DNA of 64,000 nucleotides from an uncultured Blautia sp. (GTDB lineage Bacteria; Bacillota; Clostridia; Lachnospirales; Lachnospiraceae). Both the position numbers and the translations under genes were made by a program. Shown here piece after piece: positions 35,404-45,173 of the stretch. The first letter of the stretch is position 1; the number at the start of each line of letters is the position of its first letter. The stretch covers positions 1-64,000 of the forward strand of contig CAKRRG010000001.1 of assembly GCA_934394545.1 (NCBI GenBank). The letters run 5' to 3'. The notes below the pieces were generated by a model. It was given only the letters and a program-made list of their open reading frames with translations, made no database searches and was not told where the DNA came from.

Positions 35404-36606
35404 ATGAATGTACTTCAAATAAATTCAGTATGTGGTATAAGGAGTACAGGGCGGATTTGTACAGATATCGCTGAAATCTTAGAAAAAGAGGGACATGATT
35501 GCAAAATTGCTTATGGTCGAGAAAGCGTACCTGATGTTTATCAAAGATTTGCAATGAAAATAGGCAATGAATCAGATGTAAAAATACATGCATTAAAGTC
35601 TAGAGTTTTTGATTCGGCGGGCTTTGAGAGCAAAAAAGCAACAAGAGAATTTATTGACAAATTAAAGAACTGGAAACCGGATATTATTCATCTGCATAAT
35701 TTACATGGATATTATATAAATGTACCTATGTTATTCAACTATATAAAAAGTAATAATATACCAGTTATTTGGACATTGCATGATTGTTGGGCTTTCACAG
35801 GGCATTGTACGCATTTTGATAGAATTGGTTGTAATAAATGGATGAACGAAAGTGAAGGGTGTAGTCATTGTCAGAGAAAAAAAGATTATCCCAAAAGCAT
35901 TTTTTTTGATTGTTCTTCTGCAAATTTAAAGAGAAAAAGAAAATGCTATAATGGTGTTAAGAATATGACGATTGTTACACCATCACGTTGGTTAGCTGCT
36001 TTTATTGAAAATTCAATTTTAAGTCAGTTTCCTGTTAAGGTAATTCCAAATGGGATTGATACAACAATTTTTAGACCAATAGAAAGTGACTTTAGAAAAA
36101 AATATAAATTAGAAAACAAAAAAATAGTATTGGGTGTTGCTGATGGGTGGAATGTTCCTGGTAGGAGAGATGATTTTTATCACTTATCGGAATTACTAGG
36201 AGATTCTTATAAAGTTGTGATGGTTGGATTTGATCCTAAAAAAATTCACGAAGCTCCAGATAGAGTTTTGGCATTACCCAAAACTAATAACACGAAAGAA
36301 CTGGCAGAAATATATACTGCAGCAGATGTTTTTATTAATCCGACATATGAAGATAACTATCCAACAATTAATCTTGAAGCACAGGCATGCGGTACTCCTG
36401 TAATTACATATAGAACAGGTGGAAGTGTTGAAAATGTAAATCCATTGTTGATTGTTGATAAAGGAGATGTAGAAGGATTAAGAGAAAAGGTTGAACTTGT
36501 TAATAAAAAAGATTTTAAAATGCCAGAGGGTCTATCTATTAGAAAAGAAGACAATTATCAAAAATATATTAATCTTTATGAAAAAATAGTATCTTCAAAT
36601 AGGTAG
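35404..36606 (+). CDS. Glycosyltransferase family 4
   Basis: 400-residue GT-B enzyme. N-terminal acceptor domain with IIHLHNLHGYYIN and TLHDCWAFTGHCTHF, and a C-terminal donor domain with VIPNGIDTTIFRP and the retaining-enzyme segment PTYEDNYPTINLEAQACG. Resembles the colanic-acid WcaC/WcaL group. Donor and acceptor unknown. Starts two bases after the preceding stop codon. Confidence 0.9.
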   Translation: MNVLQINSVCGIRSTGRICTDIAEILEKEGHDCKIAYGRESVPDVYQRFAMKIGNESDVKIHALKSRVFDSAGFESKKATREFIDKLKNWKPDIIHLHNLHGYYINVPMLFNYIKSNNIPVIWTLHDCWAFTGHCTHFDRIGCNKWMNESEGCSHCQRKKDYPKSIFFDCSSANLKRKRKCYNGVKNMTIVTPSRWLAAFIENSILSQFPVKVIPNGIDTTIFRPIESDFRKKYKLENKKIVLGVADGWNVPGRRDDFYHLSELLGDSYKVVMVGFDPKKIHEAPDRVLALPKTNNTKELAEIYTAADVFINPTYEDNYPTINLEAQACGTPVITYRTGGSVENVNPLLIVDKGDVEGLREKVELVNKKDFKMPEGLSIRKEDNYQKYINLYEKIVSSNR

Positions 36607-36649
36607 TTGCAGAGGTGTTGTTTAATAATGAAAGCGATTGAATGTTATT

Positions 36650-37582
36650 ATGAGAAAAATTACTTGTGTGATGAGTGTTTATAACGAAGAAATTTGGATG
36701 ATAAACAGAGCTGTGGAATCAATACTTAATCAATCATATCCTGTAAAAGAAATTATTATTGTCGTGGATAATCCTGATTATATAGAGGCGATTAAATTTC
36801 TTGAAAACTATAAAAGTGATTCTAAAACAGAACTTAAGGTAATGATTAATAAGAGAAATGTTGGTTTGGCAAGATCATTAAATATTGCTATTGGTGAGGC
36901 TCAATATGATTATATTTGCAGGATGGATGCAGATGATGAGTCTGAAGTAACTAGAATTGAGGATGAGATAAATTATCTTGAAAAGAATGGCTTGGATTTA
37001 GTCGGAAGTTTAATGTCAACTGTTGATGAAAAGGGAAATCTTATTTGTGAAAAAATTCAGTTACCGTATAGAGAACATGACATTAAAATAATAAGTAGGT
37101 ATTCAGGATGCTTGTGCCATCCAACATGGCTTTTCAAGAAAGAAGTATGGGAATCAATTGGTGGTTATCGCGAGGCTATGATAGCAGCTCAAGATGGAGA
37201 TTTTATTCTTCGTGCAATAAACCAGGGATTTAGAATTGCTAATATTAACAAAGTATTATTAAAATATACAGTACGGAAAACTAGTATTACGGGAAATAAT
37301 ACTGCAAGACAAAGTTTTCTTGCAACTTATGCACGAGATTGTGTGCTTAAAAATAAGGTCTTTGATGAAAAAATATCTGAGAAGATACGGGATGATAGTT
37401 GTGGATCATATTCATGTTTTAAAGTGTTTTATGAAAATGGTATGGTAAAATGTAATACAAAAGAAATTATTCATGGGATTATGAAATCATACTACTTTAG
37501 ATGTTATATTCGAAATATTATTTTCGATAGAATATTACGCGCCTGGTGTCTGAGCATGAATAAAAAGTTGAAAAGGAAGTAG
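36650..37582 (+). CDS. Glycosyltransferase family 2
   Basis: 310 residues from ATG 36650. GT-A signature: ITCVMSVYNEE at the start, the DxD-like CRMDADDESE near residue 90, and QDGDFILRAINQGF in the acceptor region. No good ribosome site precedes ATG 36650; a better-placed ATG at 36628 opens an 18-codon overlapping frame, so translation may be weak or coupled. Confidence 0.85.
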   Translation: MRKITCVMSVYNEEIWMINRAVESILNQSYPVKEIIIVVDNPDYIEAIKFLENYKSDSKTELKVMINKRNVGLARSLNIAIGEAQYDYICRMDADDESEVTRIEDEINYLEKNGLDLVGSLMSTVDEKGNLICEKIQLPYREHDIKIISRYSGCLCHPTWLFKKEVWESIGGYREAMIAAQDGDFILRAINQGFRIANINKVLLKYTVRKTSITGNNTARQSFLATYARDCVLKNKVFDEKISEKIRDDSCGSYSCFKVFYENGMVKCNTKEIIHGIMKSYYFRCYIRNIIFDRILRAWCLSMNKKLKRK

Positions 37583-37585
37583 TAT

Positions 37586-38905
37586 ATGGGGTTGTTAGTA
37601 ATATGTATAGCTATTGTATTTCTAATTTTGGGCTATCATAATTTTAGAACTTTGGCAAATCCAGTCACTGTTTTCAATGGTGCATGGGTTTTGTGTTTGA
37701 CATGTTGTGAGTACTTTATTTTTGAATATGATGCGTATAAAGTGAGCTTTCGAATGTATCTATTTATATTGATTAGCATTATTGTTTTTTCTTGTACCAT
37801 ACTTTTTTATCGAAGTAAAATATGGGGAGTTAATGCTAATAATTTAATAGAATGGCAGGAGACTGATGATTGTATAAATTATCGGTTAATTATTATTTTT
37901 AATATAATTGCTTTTTTAGTGTTATTGCCATTTTTAAAGAGTTCTATCGCAGAAATGCAAGCTACAAGTTTGGTAAATGTACGTGCGAATCGTATGCTAG
38001 GATCAGGAACAGAATTTGTTTGGCAAACTATTATAAAAAATGTTTTTGTATTTCCTGTTTATCTATCAACGATTTATATTGCAATAGATGCATTTGTTTT
38101 TGGATATTCAAAACATAGATGGAAATTGATAGCATTAGCATTTATAGATGCAATTATGTATACAATTACATATTTAGGACGCTTAATGATAATTCAAGTT
38201 TTGTTATTTGTGGCGTTGACATATTGCTTTTATAGATTATCTGCATTTTATTTTCAGTCCGAGAAAATCAAAAAAATGTTGAAAAAAGTTAAAAGAGTTA
38301 CGTTATTATTAATGATTATTGCGATAATGGCGTTAATTATTATAACGGGTCAAAGAAAATCCAATAATAGTTACGGTATTTTTTATACCATAGTTACTTA
38401 TTTTGGCGGTTCTGTCAAATTTTGCGATATCGAATTGCAATTGGTTGATAGGGCAAATGAATTTACTTGGGGAGGTGGTCTTTTTTCAGGATTTTGGGAT
38501 TATATTTTAATGGTAATTCAACGTTTTTTTGGTATTGATTTTTTACGCCCACAAGAGATAATAGGAGTTTATAATGGTGATATAGCAAGTATTGGGGGTG
38601 GAATGGTAATGACCGCTTTTGCAACTATCATATTAAATATGTATGTAGATGGCGGTGTTTGGGGGATTGTAGTTGATTCAGTTTTTTTGGCAGTAATAGC
38701 AATGTATTTTTTGAAGAAAATGTATATATATCCAGATTGCAGACATAGATTGTTGGCTACTCAGATGTTAATGATTATTTCTTCATGTGCACTCCATTGG
38801 GAGGGAAATCGAATTACAGCATTTGCAGTTTTCTTTTTCTTTGTACTATTTGTAAGTAGTAATTATGGAGTAAAGATTACTATTGGAAAATTTCGCATTT
38901 TATAG
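37586..38905 (+). CDS. wzy: O-antigen/capsule polymerase (Wzy-like)
   Basis: 439-residue protein with about ten to twelve hydrophobic segments and a large loop near residues 285-350, the topology of Wzy and oligosaccharide repeat-unit polymerases. Wzy sequences are poorly conserved, so assignment rests on topology and on the flippase and transferases around it. Confidence 0.8.
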   Translation: MGLLVICIAIVFLILGYHNFRTLANPVTVFNGAWVLCLTCCEYFIFEYDAYKVSFRMYLFILISIIVFSCTILFYRSKIWGVNANNLIEWQETDDCINYRLIIIFNIIAFLVLLPFLKSSIAEMQATSLVNVRANRMLGSGTEFVWQTIIKNVFVFPVYLSTIYIAIDAFVFGYSKHRWKLIALAFIDAIMYTITYLGRLMIIQVLLFVALTYCFYRLSAFYFQSEKIKKMLKKVKRVTLLLMIIAIMALIIITGQRKSNNSYGIFYTIVTYFGGSVKFCDIELQLVDRANEFTWGGGLFSGFWDYILMVIQRFFGIDFLRPQEIIGVYNGDIASIGGGMVMTAFATIILNMYVDGGVWGIVVDSVFLAVIAMYFLKKMYIYPDCRHRLLATQMLMIISSCALHWEGNRITAFAVFFFFVLFVSSNYGVKITIGKFRIL

Positions 38906-38914
38906 GGAGGAAAA

Positions 38915-39802
38915 ATGTTAATTGTAAAAATCCAAGGTGGACTTGGAAATCAAATGTTTGAATATGCATTAGCTAAGTATTTGGAAGCAGCAGGAAAAAA
39001 TGTCAAAATCTATTTGGGGCATTATTCAGATTCTTATAAGGGTTCTGAAGATGCAATTCATAATGGGTATGAATTACAGCACATTTTTACACCAACAATT
39101 TCGGTAGCTAGTAAAAAAGAGGTTTTACGCTATGCAAGAGTTAATAGAGATCTTTTATCTAGAGCATTGAACAAGGTACTTGGAACTAGGAAGACACATA
39201 TTAGACAAGAGGATCTTAATAAAAAATATTGTTATTTTCCACAGTTGAAGGACTTGAAAAATGCTTACTTAGACGGATATTGGAATTCGTTTTTATATGC
39301 GGATGAAGTAAAGAGTTCTATTATGAGGGAGTTTAAATTTAAGAATAAATTATCTGATAGGAATGTAATGGTTGCGAAGCATATTGAAGATACGATTTCA
39401 ATAAGTTTGCATATTAGACATGGGGATTATTTGAAATTGCAGGATAGATATGCAATTCCTACAGTTGAATATTATATCTCAGCAATTGCATATTTTCAAA
39501 AGCGCTTTAAAGATGCAAGATTTTTTTGTTTTTCGGATGATATTGAATGGTGTAAAAAATATATCGATATTGATAATATAGAATTTATAGATTGGAATAC
39601 AGGTAGAGATAGTTATGTAGATATGCAACTAATGAGTTTGTGCAAACATAATATAGTTGCAAATAGTACATTCAGCATGTGGGCTGCATGGTTAAATACT
39701 TATGAAGAAAAAATTGTGATAAGACCAGAAGCGGTGTTTGTAGATGCTGATAATGAAAAAATTGATATGTGGCCAAAGGAATGGATTTCTTTACAGAAGT
39801 GA
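38915..39802 (+). CDS. Alpha-1,2-fucosyltransferase (GT11)
   Basis: 295-residue GT11 enzyme that uses GDP-L-fucose. It starts with the GT11 hallmark IVKIQGGLGNQMFEYALAKYL, carries the GDP-fucose binding motif SISLHIRHGDYLK (HxRxGD), and ends with ANSTFSMWAAWLN. The GDP-fucose would come from the salvage and de novo genes in the distal part of this locus. The linkage predicted is Fuc-alpha-1,2, as in host H-type glycans. Confidence 0.93.
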   Translation: MLIVKIQGGLGNQMFEYALAKYLEAAGKNVKIYLGHYSDSYKGSEDAIHNGYELQHIFTPTISVASKKEVLRYARVNRDLLSRALNKVLGTRKTHIRQEDLNKKYCYFPQLKDLKNAYLDGYWNSFLYADEVKSSIMREFKFKNKLSDRNVMVAKHIEDTISISLHIRHGDYLKLQDRYAIPTVEYYISAIAYFQKRFKDARFFCFSDDIEWCKKYIDIDNIEFIDWNTGRDSYVDMQLMSLCKHNIVANSTFSMWAAWLNTYEEKIVIRPEAVFVDADNEKIDMWPKEWISLQK

Positions 39803-39813
39803 GAGTGTTTTTT

Positions 39814-40269
39814 ATGAAAAGATTATGGTTATTAGTGCCGTTATGGGCGCGAGAAGAGAAATTACATTTTTGGATAAAAGTTCAAAAGTTTACTTGGAAA
39901 AAATGCAGAATTTTTTCGTATATGGTGCATAATTATATTTATTATCATTTCGGATGTGATATTTCACCAAAAGCGAATATAGCTAGTACAGTTACGTTTC
40001 CGCATCCTATAGGAATAGTAATAGGAGATGGGGTCGAGATTCAAGATAATGTGACAATTTATCAAAATGTTACATTAGGAAAGAAAGAAAAAAAAGGCAT
40101 TATTGGTTACCCAACAGTTGAAATAGGAACTATTATATATCCTTCTAGTTGTATATTTGGTGATATTGTCCTAAAAGAAAATACTGTAATTGGAGCTGGA
40201 AGTATTATTACAAAATCTACAGAAGTTGGATGCACATATTGTGGTATACCCGCAAAAAAATTAAGATGA
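39814..40269 (+). CDS. Serine-acetyltransferase-like (CysE-type) hexapeptide acyltransferase
   Basis: 151 residues from ATG 39814, short for CysE and without its N-terminal domain. Left-handed beta-helix repeats run through VTFPHPIGIVIGDGVEIQDN, VTLGKKEKKG and GIPAKKLR. Probably O-acetylates a sugar of the capsule, as CysE-like enzymes in polysaccharide loci do. Confidence 0.8.
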   Translation: MKRLWLLVPLWAREEKLHFWIKVQKFTWKKCRIFSYMVHNYIYYHFGCDISPKANIASTVTFPHPIGIVIGDGVEIQDNVTIYQNVTLGKKEKKGIIGYPTVEIGTIIYPSSCIFGDIVLKENTVIGAGSIITKSTEVGCTYCGIPAKKLR

Positions 40270-40302
40270 ATAATTAAATGTTTATGTAGTTGAGGAATTG
40301 AA

Positions 40303-41862
40303 ATGCTTATAGAACGAACAAAAAATACTCTTAGAAATAGTTTCTGGGGAGTTATTAATAAGATAGTAATGTTGTTTTTTCCTTTTATTATACGAACAAT
40401 TATTATTAGAACTCTCGGAACAGAATATGCAGGATTACATAGCTTATTTACATCGATTATTAGTGTACTTAGTCTTGCAGAGCTTGGATTTGGAAGTGCT
40501 ATAATTTATAGTATGTATAAACCAATAGCAGATAATAATATTGAGGCAATTTGTGCATTGATGAATTTATATAAAAAAGTTTATCATTATATGGGAGTTG
40601 CTGTGTTTGGAATCAGTATGATTTTGATTCCATTTTTATCTTTTTTTATTACAGGGACGGTGCCAGATGATGTCAATATTTATATATTATATTTCATTTA
40701 TATTTTAAACTCTGTAGTATCATATTGGTTATTTGCCTATAAGAATTGTCTGTTAACTGCTTTCCAAAGAAATGATATTGCTACTAATATTTCGACAGTG
40801 TTGAATTTATTGCTCTATATAACTCAAATAGTTTTGTTGCTTACAACAAAAAATTATTACTGTTATGTTATTTGTATTCCTCTATTTTCAATAGCAATTA
40901 ATATTGTCACTGCGTTATATACAGATAAAAAATATCCCCAATTTAAATGTAAAGGGGAAGTTGATAAAATAGAGAAAAAAGAAATAAAAAAGCAAGTGGT
41001 TGGACTTTTGGCACAAAGACTAGCCCTTTCTTCAAGGAATTCATTTGATAGTATTATTATTTCTGCGTATTTAGGATTGGTTCTTGTAGGAATTTATAAT
41101 AATTATTTCTATATATTAAATGCTGTTACAGCATTCTTGGCACTGATATTCACTTCAATGCAGGCTGGAATTGGAAATTCAATTGCGAAAGAGAGTGTCG
41201 AAAAGAACTTTGATGATATTAAAAAGATTCGATTTTTATATATGTGGATTTCTGGTTGGTGTACAGTATGCATATTCGTATTAACACAACCATTTATGAA
41301 AATATGGGTTGGATCTGAGTTGATGTTTTCAGACTTTATTGTTGCAATTTTGGCATTTTATTTTTATGCAATGAAAATGACAGATACAGGCGGGGCTTAT
41401 ATCTCAGCAACTGGAAATTGGTGGCGATGTAAATATACATATTTATTTGAAGCAATAGTAAATTTAGTGTTAAATATAGTGTTAGGATATTTTTTTGGAA
41501 TTATTGGTGTTATAGTTGCAACAATTATTTCTGTTTTATTTGTGAATTACATTTGTAATATATGGATACTGTTTAAAAATTATTTTGTTGGTAAGAGCCT
41601 AAAAAAATATATAGTAGAAGAAACAAAATATATGTTAGTAACATTATGTGTGGCATTAATTATATATTTTCTCACAAAATGGATTTCATTTGGTTCATCA
41701 ACATTAGCAATCATAGCTGAATTAGGTATAAAATTTTTTGTTTGTTGTATTGGGGCTAATTTATTATTTGTATTATTTTATAAAAAAGACAAGCAATATG
41801 ATATTGCTATTGGATGGCTTAATAGAAAAGTATTAAAAGGGAGGTTGGGCAAACTTCTGTAA
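40303..41862 (+). CDS. wzx: Capsule repeat-unit flippase (Wzx-like)
   Basis: 519-residue MATE/MOP-superfamily membrane protein with about 12-14 helices (start RTKNTLRNSFWGVINKIVMLF; LGTEYAGLHSLFTSIISVLS). It moves lipid-linked repeat units across the membrane. It is the last gene before an insertion-sequence remnant. Confidence 0.88.
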   Translation: MLIERTKNTLRNSFWGVINKIVMLFFPFIIRTIIIRTLGTEYAGLHSLFTSIISVLSLAELGFGSAIIYSMYKPIADNNIEAICALMNLYKKVYHYMGVAVFGISMILIPFLSFFITGTVPDDVNIYILYFIYILNSVVSYWLFAYKNCLLTAFQRNDIATNISTVLNLLLYITQIVLLLTTKNYYCYVICIPLFSIAINIVTALYTDKKYPQFKCKGEVDKIEKKEIKKQVVGLLAQRLALSSRNSFDSIIISAYLGLVLVGIYNNYFYILNAVTAFLALIFTSMQAGIGNSIAKESVEKNFDDIKKIRFLYMWISGWCTVCIFVLTQPFMKIWVGSELMFSDFIVAILAFYFYAMKMTDTGGAYISATGNWWRCKYTYLFEAIVNLVLNIVLGYFFGIIGVIVATIISVLFVNYICNIWILFKNYFVGKSLKKYIVEETKYMLVTLCVALIIYFLTKWISFGSSTLAIIAELGIKFFVCCIGANLLFVLFYKKDKQYDIAIGWLNRKVLKGRLGKLL

Positions 41863-42173
41863 TATATTGATTATTCCGGGGCTCTTTGAGCCACCTGTCC
41901 GGACTTTGAGATTCACCATTCCGGAAAATGAGAGCCAGTTGAATTTTCCGATTTTGATTGATAAATAATATCTATCAGAACAGCACTTGTAAAGGCTGCT
42001 AATGCCCCGCTAAAGCGGCTTCGGCCTTGACAAGTACTGTCCTGCCAAATAAATAAAAATCAAATAAAATCATAATGGCTCTATGTCACTGGAACACTGG
42101 CTCTAAGACAACTGAACAGGCGGCTCTGCCGCATCGTAATATTCAATATGTCATTGTTTGCTAAAAATGTATC
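41863..42173. mobile_element. Remnant of an insertion sequence
   Basis: 311 bp without an ORF. Both ends carry multiple copies of a GGCTCT-containing motif in opposite orientation (for example GGGGCTCTTTGAGCC and AATGAGAGCCAG at 41878-41935; ATGGCTCTATG, CTGGCTCTAAG and GCGGCTCTGCC at 42073-42132). Multiple terminal repeats of this kind recall IS21-type ends with the transposase genes deleted; the family is not certain. GC content is above that of the adjoining capsule genes. Confidence 0.5.
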
Positions 42174-43403
42174 ATGAAAAAGATAGTCTTTATGAGAGGA
42201 TATTTTTATCCTGAAACTGCCGCAAGCAATTTGATGTGCTTGGATTTGGTAAAAAAACTTTCTGAGGATGGATTTAGTGTTATTGTATATTGTCCTGTTC
42301 CAACACGTGGTATTGATGATTCTTTAAGAGAAAAGTACAAAAAAAAGAAAAAAGAGCAAATATTTCCTAATGTTACAGTGATTAGATATTGGTTACCTAA
42401 AGAAAAGAAACAGATTATATTTAGAGTGCTGAGATATATGCTTCAAAATGTTAGACAGTTATTATTTGGTCTAACTCATTCGTATGATGCGCTTTTCATG
42501 TACAGCACACCTCCGACAAATGGTATCGTTGGCAGCATTATAAGTAAAGTAAAAAAGGTACCATTTTATTATTATTTGCATGATATTTTTCCAGATTCTT
42601 TGATTCAAAGTGGATTGGCAAAAAATAATTCTGTAATTATGAAAATAGGAAGAAAAATTGAACAGTTTACATATAAAAATGCAAAAATAATATTTGTTAT
42701 TAGCAATAGTATGATAAGGAATATTATTAAAAAGGGAGCTGATAATACAAAAATACAATTAGTTTATAATTGGGTAAATGTTGAGGATATCCATCATATA
42801 TCACGAGAGAAGAACTGTTTGGTAGATAGATATAATATTCCCAAAGAGAAATTTATTGTAACTTATGCGGGTAATATTGGAGAATCTCAATCTATTGAAA
42901 CATTAATTGAGACCGCTAAAATTTTGGAGTTAGATGAAGATATACATTTTGTCATTATTGGTAATGGCGCAAGAGAAGAAGTTTGTAGAAAAAGTGCAGC
43001 GGGACTTAGAAATATAACATTTTTACCAATGCAAAATCAGAAGATGATTTCAGAAGTTTATAGTTTAGGAGATGTTTCAACAGTTTTATGCAAAAAAGGT
43101 GTGGGAAATACTGGTATGCCAAGTAAAATTGGTAGTATTATGGCAGCTGAGACACCATTATTAGCTGCTTTTGATAAAGAATCAGATCTTTGTGAGATAA
43201 TAGATAAGTATCAGGCGGGAATATGTGTGGAGTCGGAGTGTCCGGAAAAATTGGCTGATGCGATAAAAGTATTGAAAAATAATCGTGAACTTCGAGAAAA
43301 ATGCATATCAAATGCAACTGCTTTTCTATATAAAAATATGACGGATAAAGTTTGTACAAGTAAAATATCAAACTTGCTTAATAATAGTATTTCAAAAAAA
43401 TGA
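42174..43403 (+). CDS. Glycosyltransferase family 4 (WbuB-like)
   Basis: 409-residue GT-B enzyme with the WbuB-type start FMRGYFYPETAASN and the segments YLHDIFPDSLIQSG, VYNWVNVEDI and GNTGMPSKIGSIMA. WbuB-like enzymes often transfer N-acetyl-L-fucosamine and are encoded beside capE/capF/capG sets, as here. Donor is inferred from that context. The start codon has only a weak ribosome site, possibly a result of the IS remnant immediately upstream. Confidence 0.85.
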   Translation: MKKIVFMRGYFYPETAASNLMCLDLVKKLSEDGFSVIVYCPVPTRGIDDSLREKYKKKKKEQIFPNVTVIRYWLPKEKKQIIFRVLRYMLQNVRQLLFGLTHSYDALFMYSTPPTNGIVGSIISKVKKVPFYYYLHDIFPDSLIQSGLAKNNSVIMKIGRKIEQFTYKNAKIIFVISNSMIRNIIKKGADNTKIQLVYNWVNVEDIHHISREKNCLVDRYNIPKEKFIVTYAGNIGESQSIETLIETAKILELDEDIHFVIIGNGAREEVCRKSAAGLRNITFLPMQNQKMISEVYSLGDVSTVLCKKGVGNTGMPSKIGSIMAAETPLLAAFDKESDLCEIIDKYQAGICVESECPEKLADAIKVLKNNRELREKCISNATAFLYKNMTDKVCTSKISNLLNNSISKK

Positions 43404-43521
43404 GATATTTAAGATAAGAGTTAGAAATAAAAGTATTATCAATATTTTTATTAAAAATAAATGTTTAATTTTTAGTTTTATACAAGTTATATGCCGATAC
43501 ATAAAAGAAAGAGGAAAAAAT

Positions 43522-44556
43522 ATGGGAATATTTACAGGAAAAACATTAATGATTACTGGTGGTACAGGTTCATTTGGAAATGTAGTGTTAAATCGTTTCC
43601 TTAAAACAGATATTGGAGAAATTCGTGTATTCTCTCGTGATGAGAAAAAGCAGGATGACATGCGTCATGATTTTCAAGTGCGTATGCCAGAAGTTGCTGA
43701 TAAGATTAAATTCTACATTGGAGATGTAAGAGATCTTCAGTCTTGTAAGAATGCTATGCACGGCGTTGATTACATATTTCATGCAGCTGCATTAAAGCAG
43801 GTTCCGTCATGCGAGTTCTTTCCAATGGAAGCAGTTAAAACAAATATTATAGGAACGGATAATGTTTTAACTGCTGCAATTGAAGAAGGTGTTGAAACAG
43901 TAATTTGTCTCTCGACAGACAAGGCAGCATATCCAATCAATGCTATGGGTAAGTCTAAATCGCTTGAAGAATCTGTAGCCATTGCGAAGAGTCGTTACAG
44001 TGGAAAGACCAAAATTTGTTGTACAAGATATGGAAATGTAATGTGCTCTCGTGGCTCTGTAATTCCGCTTTGGATTGATCAAATTAAAGCAGGAAATCCT
44101 ATCACAGTAACAGAACCAAATATGACACGTTTTATTATGTCGCTTGAAGAGGCAGTTGATCTTGTTCTTTATGCATTTGAGCATGGAGAGAATGGGGATT
44201 TGCTTATTATGAAAGCACCAGCTTGCTCGATTGGTCTTCAAGCTGAAGCTGTTTGTGAAATGTTTGGTGGAAATAAAGAAGATATTAAAGTAATTGGTAT
44301 TCGCCATGGCGAGAAGATGTATGAAACATTACTTACAAATGAAGAATGTGCAAAAGCAATTGATCTTGGAGGGTTCTATCGTGTTCCTGCTGATAATCGT
44401 GGCTTAAATTATGATAAGTATTTCAAAGAGGGGAATGTTGAAAGGAATAAACTAACAGAATTTAATTCAAGTAATACCAGACTTCTGGATAAGGAAGAGA
44501 TTAAAGCTAAAATGATGGAACTTGCATATATTCAGGAAAGATTAGTGGAAGAATAA
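43522..44556 (+). CDS. capE: UDP-GlcNAc 4,6-dehydratase/5-epimerase (CapE/FnlA)
   Basis: 344-residue soluble SDR enzyme, first step from UDP-GlcNAc to UDP-N-acetyl-L-fucosamine. NAD motif TGGTGSFGNVVL, characteristic FSRDEKKQDDMRHDF, and the catalytic region LSTDKAAYPINAMGKSK, where the SDR tyrosine pattern is altered as in this subfamily. With the 2-epimerase and reductase below it completes the pathway. Confidence 0.92.
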   Translation: MGIFTGKTLMITGGTGSFGNVVLNRFLKTDIGEIRVFSRDEKKQDDMRHDFQVRMPEVADKIKFYIGDVRDLQSCKNAMHGVDYIFHAAALKQVPSCEFFPMEAVKTNIIGTDNVLTAAIEEGVETVICLSTDKAAYPINAMGKSKSLEESVAIAKSRYSGKTKICCTRYGNVMCSRGSVIPLWIDQIKAGNPITVTEPNMTRFIMSLEEAVDLVLYAFEHGENGDLLIMKAPACSIGLQAEAVCEMFGGNKEDIKVIGIRHGEKMYETLLTNEECAKAIDLGGFYRVPADNRGLNYDKYFKEGNVERNKLTEFNSSNTRLLDKEEIKAKMMELAYIQERLVEE

Positions 44557-44591
44557 AATAAACGTGTGATAAAAACTATAGGATAAATGTT

Positions 44592-45098
44592 ATGAGTAGA
44601 TTAGTGATTCTTGGGGCAGGTGGCTATGGAAATACGGTAAAAGATATTGCAGAGCAGATAGGATATGAAGTTATTCAATTAGATGATGCAGATATAGTCC
44701 ATCCGCTGGCATCTTTTTCGGAATATATAAACTCATATACAGAATTTATTCCTGCGTTTGGAAATAATGAATTTCGGATATCGTGGTTAGATAAACTTCA
44801 GGATGCAGGGGCGTTACTGGCTACGCTGATTCATCCGACAGCATATGTAAGTCCAAAAGCAAAGATTGAAAAGGGGGTTGTGATTCTTCCACATGCAATT
44901 GTAAATACAGATGTTGTGATTAAGAGAGGATGCATCCTTAATTTGGGCTGTATGATAGATCATGGATGTGTCATTGAAGAGGGAGTACATCTGTGTTTGG
45001 GCTGTATTGTCAAGGGGGAAAACCGCGTAAAAGCTTTTACAAAGATTGAGGCTGGCGAGATGATTGAAGCCAGAAGATGGCCGGTTAAAAAAGCTTAA
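44592..45098 (+). CDS. NeuD/PglD-like acetyltransferase
   Basis: 168-residue protein with a short N-terminal Rossmann-like UDP-sugar domain (VILGAGGYGNTVKDIAEQIG) and left-handed beta-helix repeats (IHPTAYVSPKAKIEKGVVIL), ending in a short basic tail. It is shorter than usual PglD or NeuD (about 200 residues). It could N-acetylate the 4-amino sugar made by the PglF/PglE pair, or act on another sugar. It interrupts the capE-capG-capF series. Confidence 0.8.
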   Translation: MSRLVILGAGGYGNTVKDIAEQIGYEVIQLDDADIVHPLASFSEYINSYTEFIPAFGNNEFRISWLDKLQDAGALLATLIHPTAYVSPKAKIEKGVVILPHAIVNTDVVIKRGCILNLGCMIDHGCVIEEGVHLCLGCIVKGENRVKAFTKIEAGEMIEARRWPVKKA

Positions 45099-45173
45099 AC
45101 AGGCGACTGTGAACAGAAATCAGAGCGAAAAACGGAGTGCATAAAAACAGGTATCCGCAGGAGGAAGAGAAAT

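Noticed and set aside
36628-36684. 18-codon frame with a better ribosome site than the GT2 gene
   Set aside because: It overlaps the glycosyltransferase start in another frame and has no family; kept only as a note on translation.
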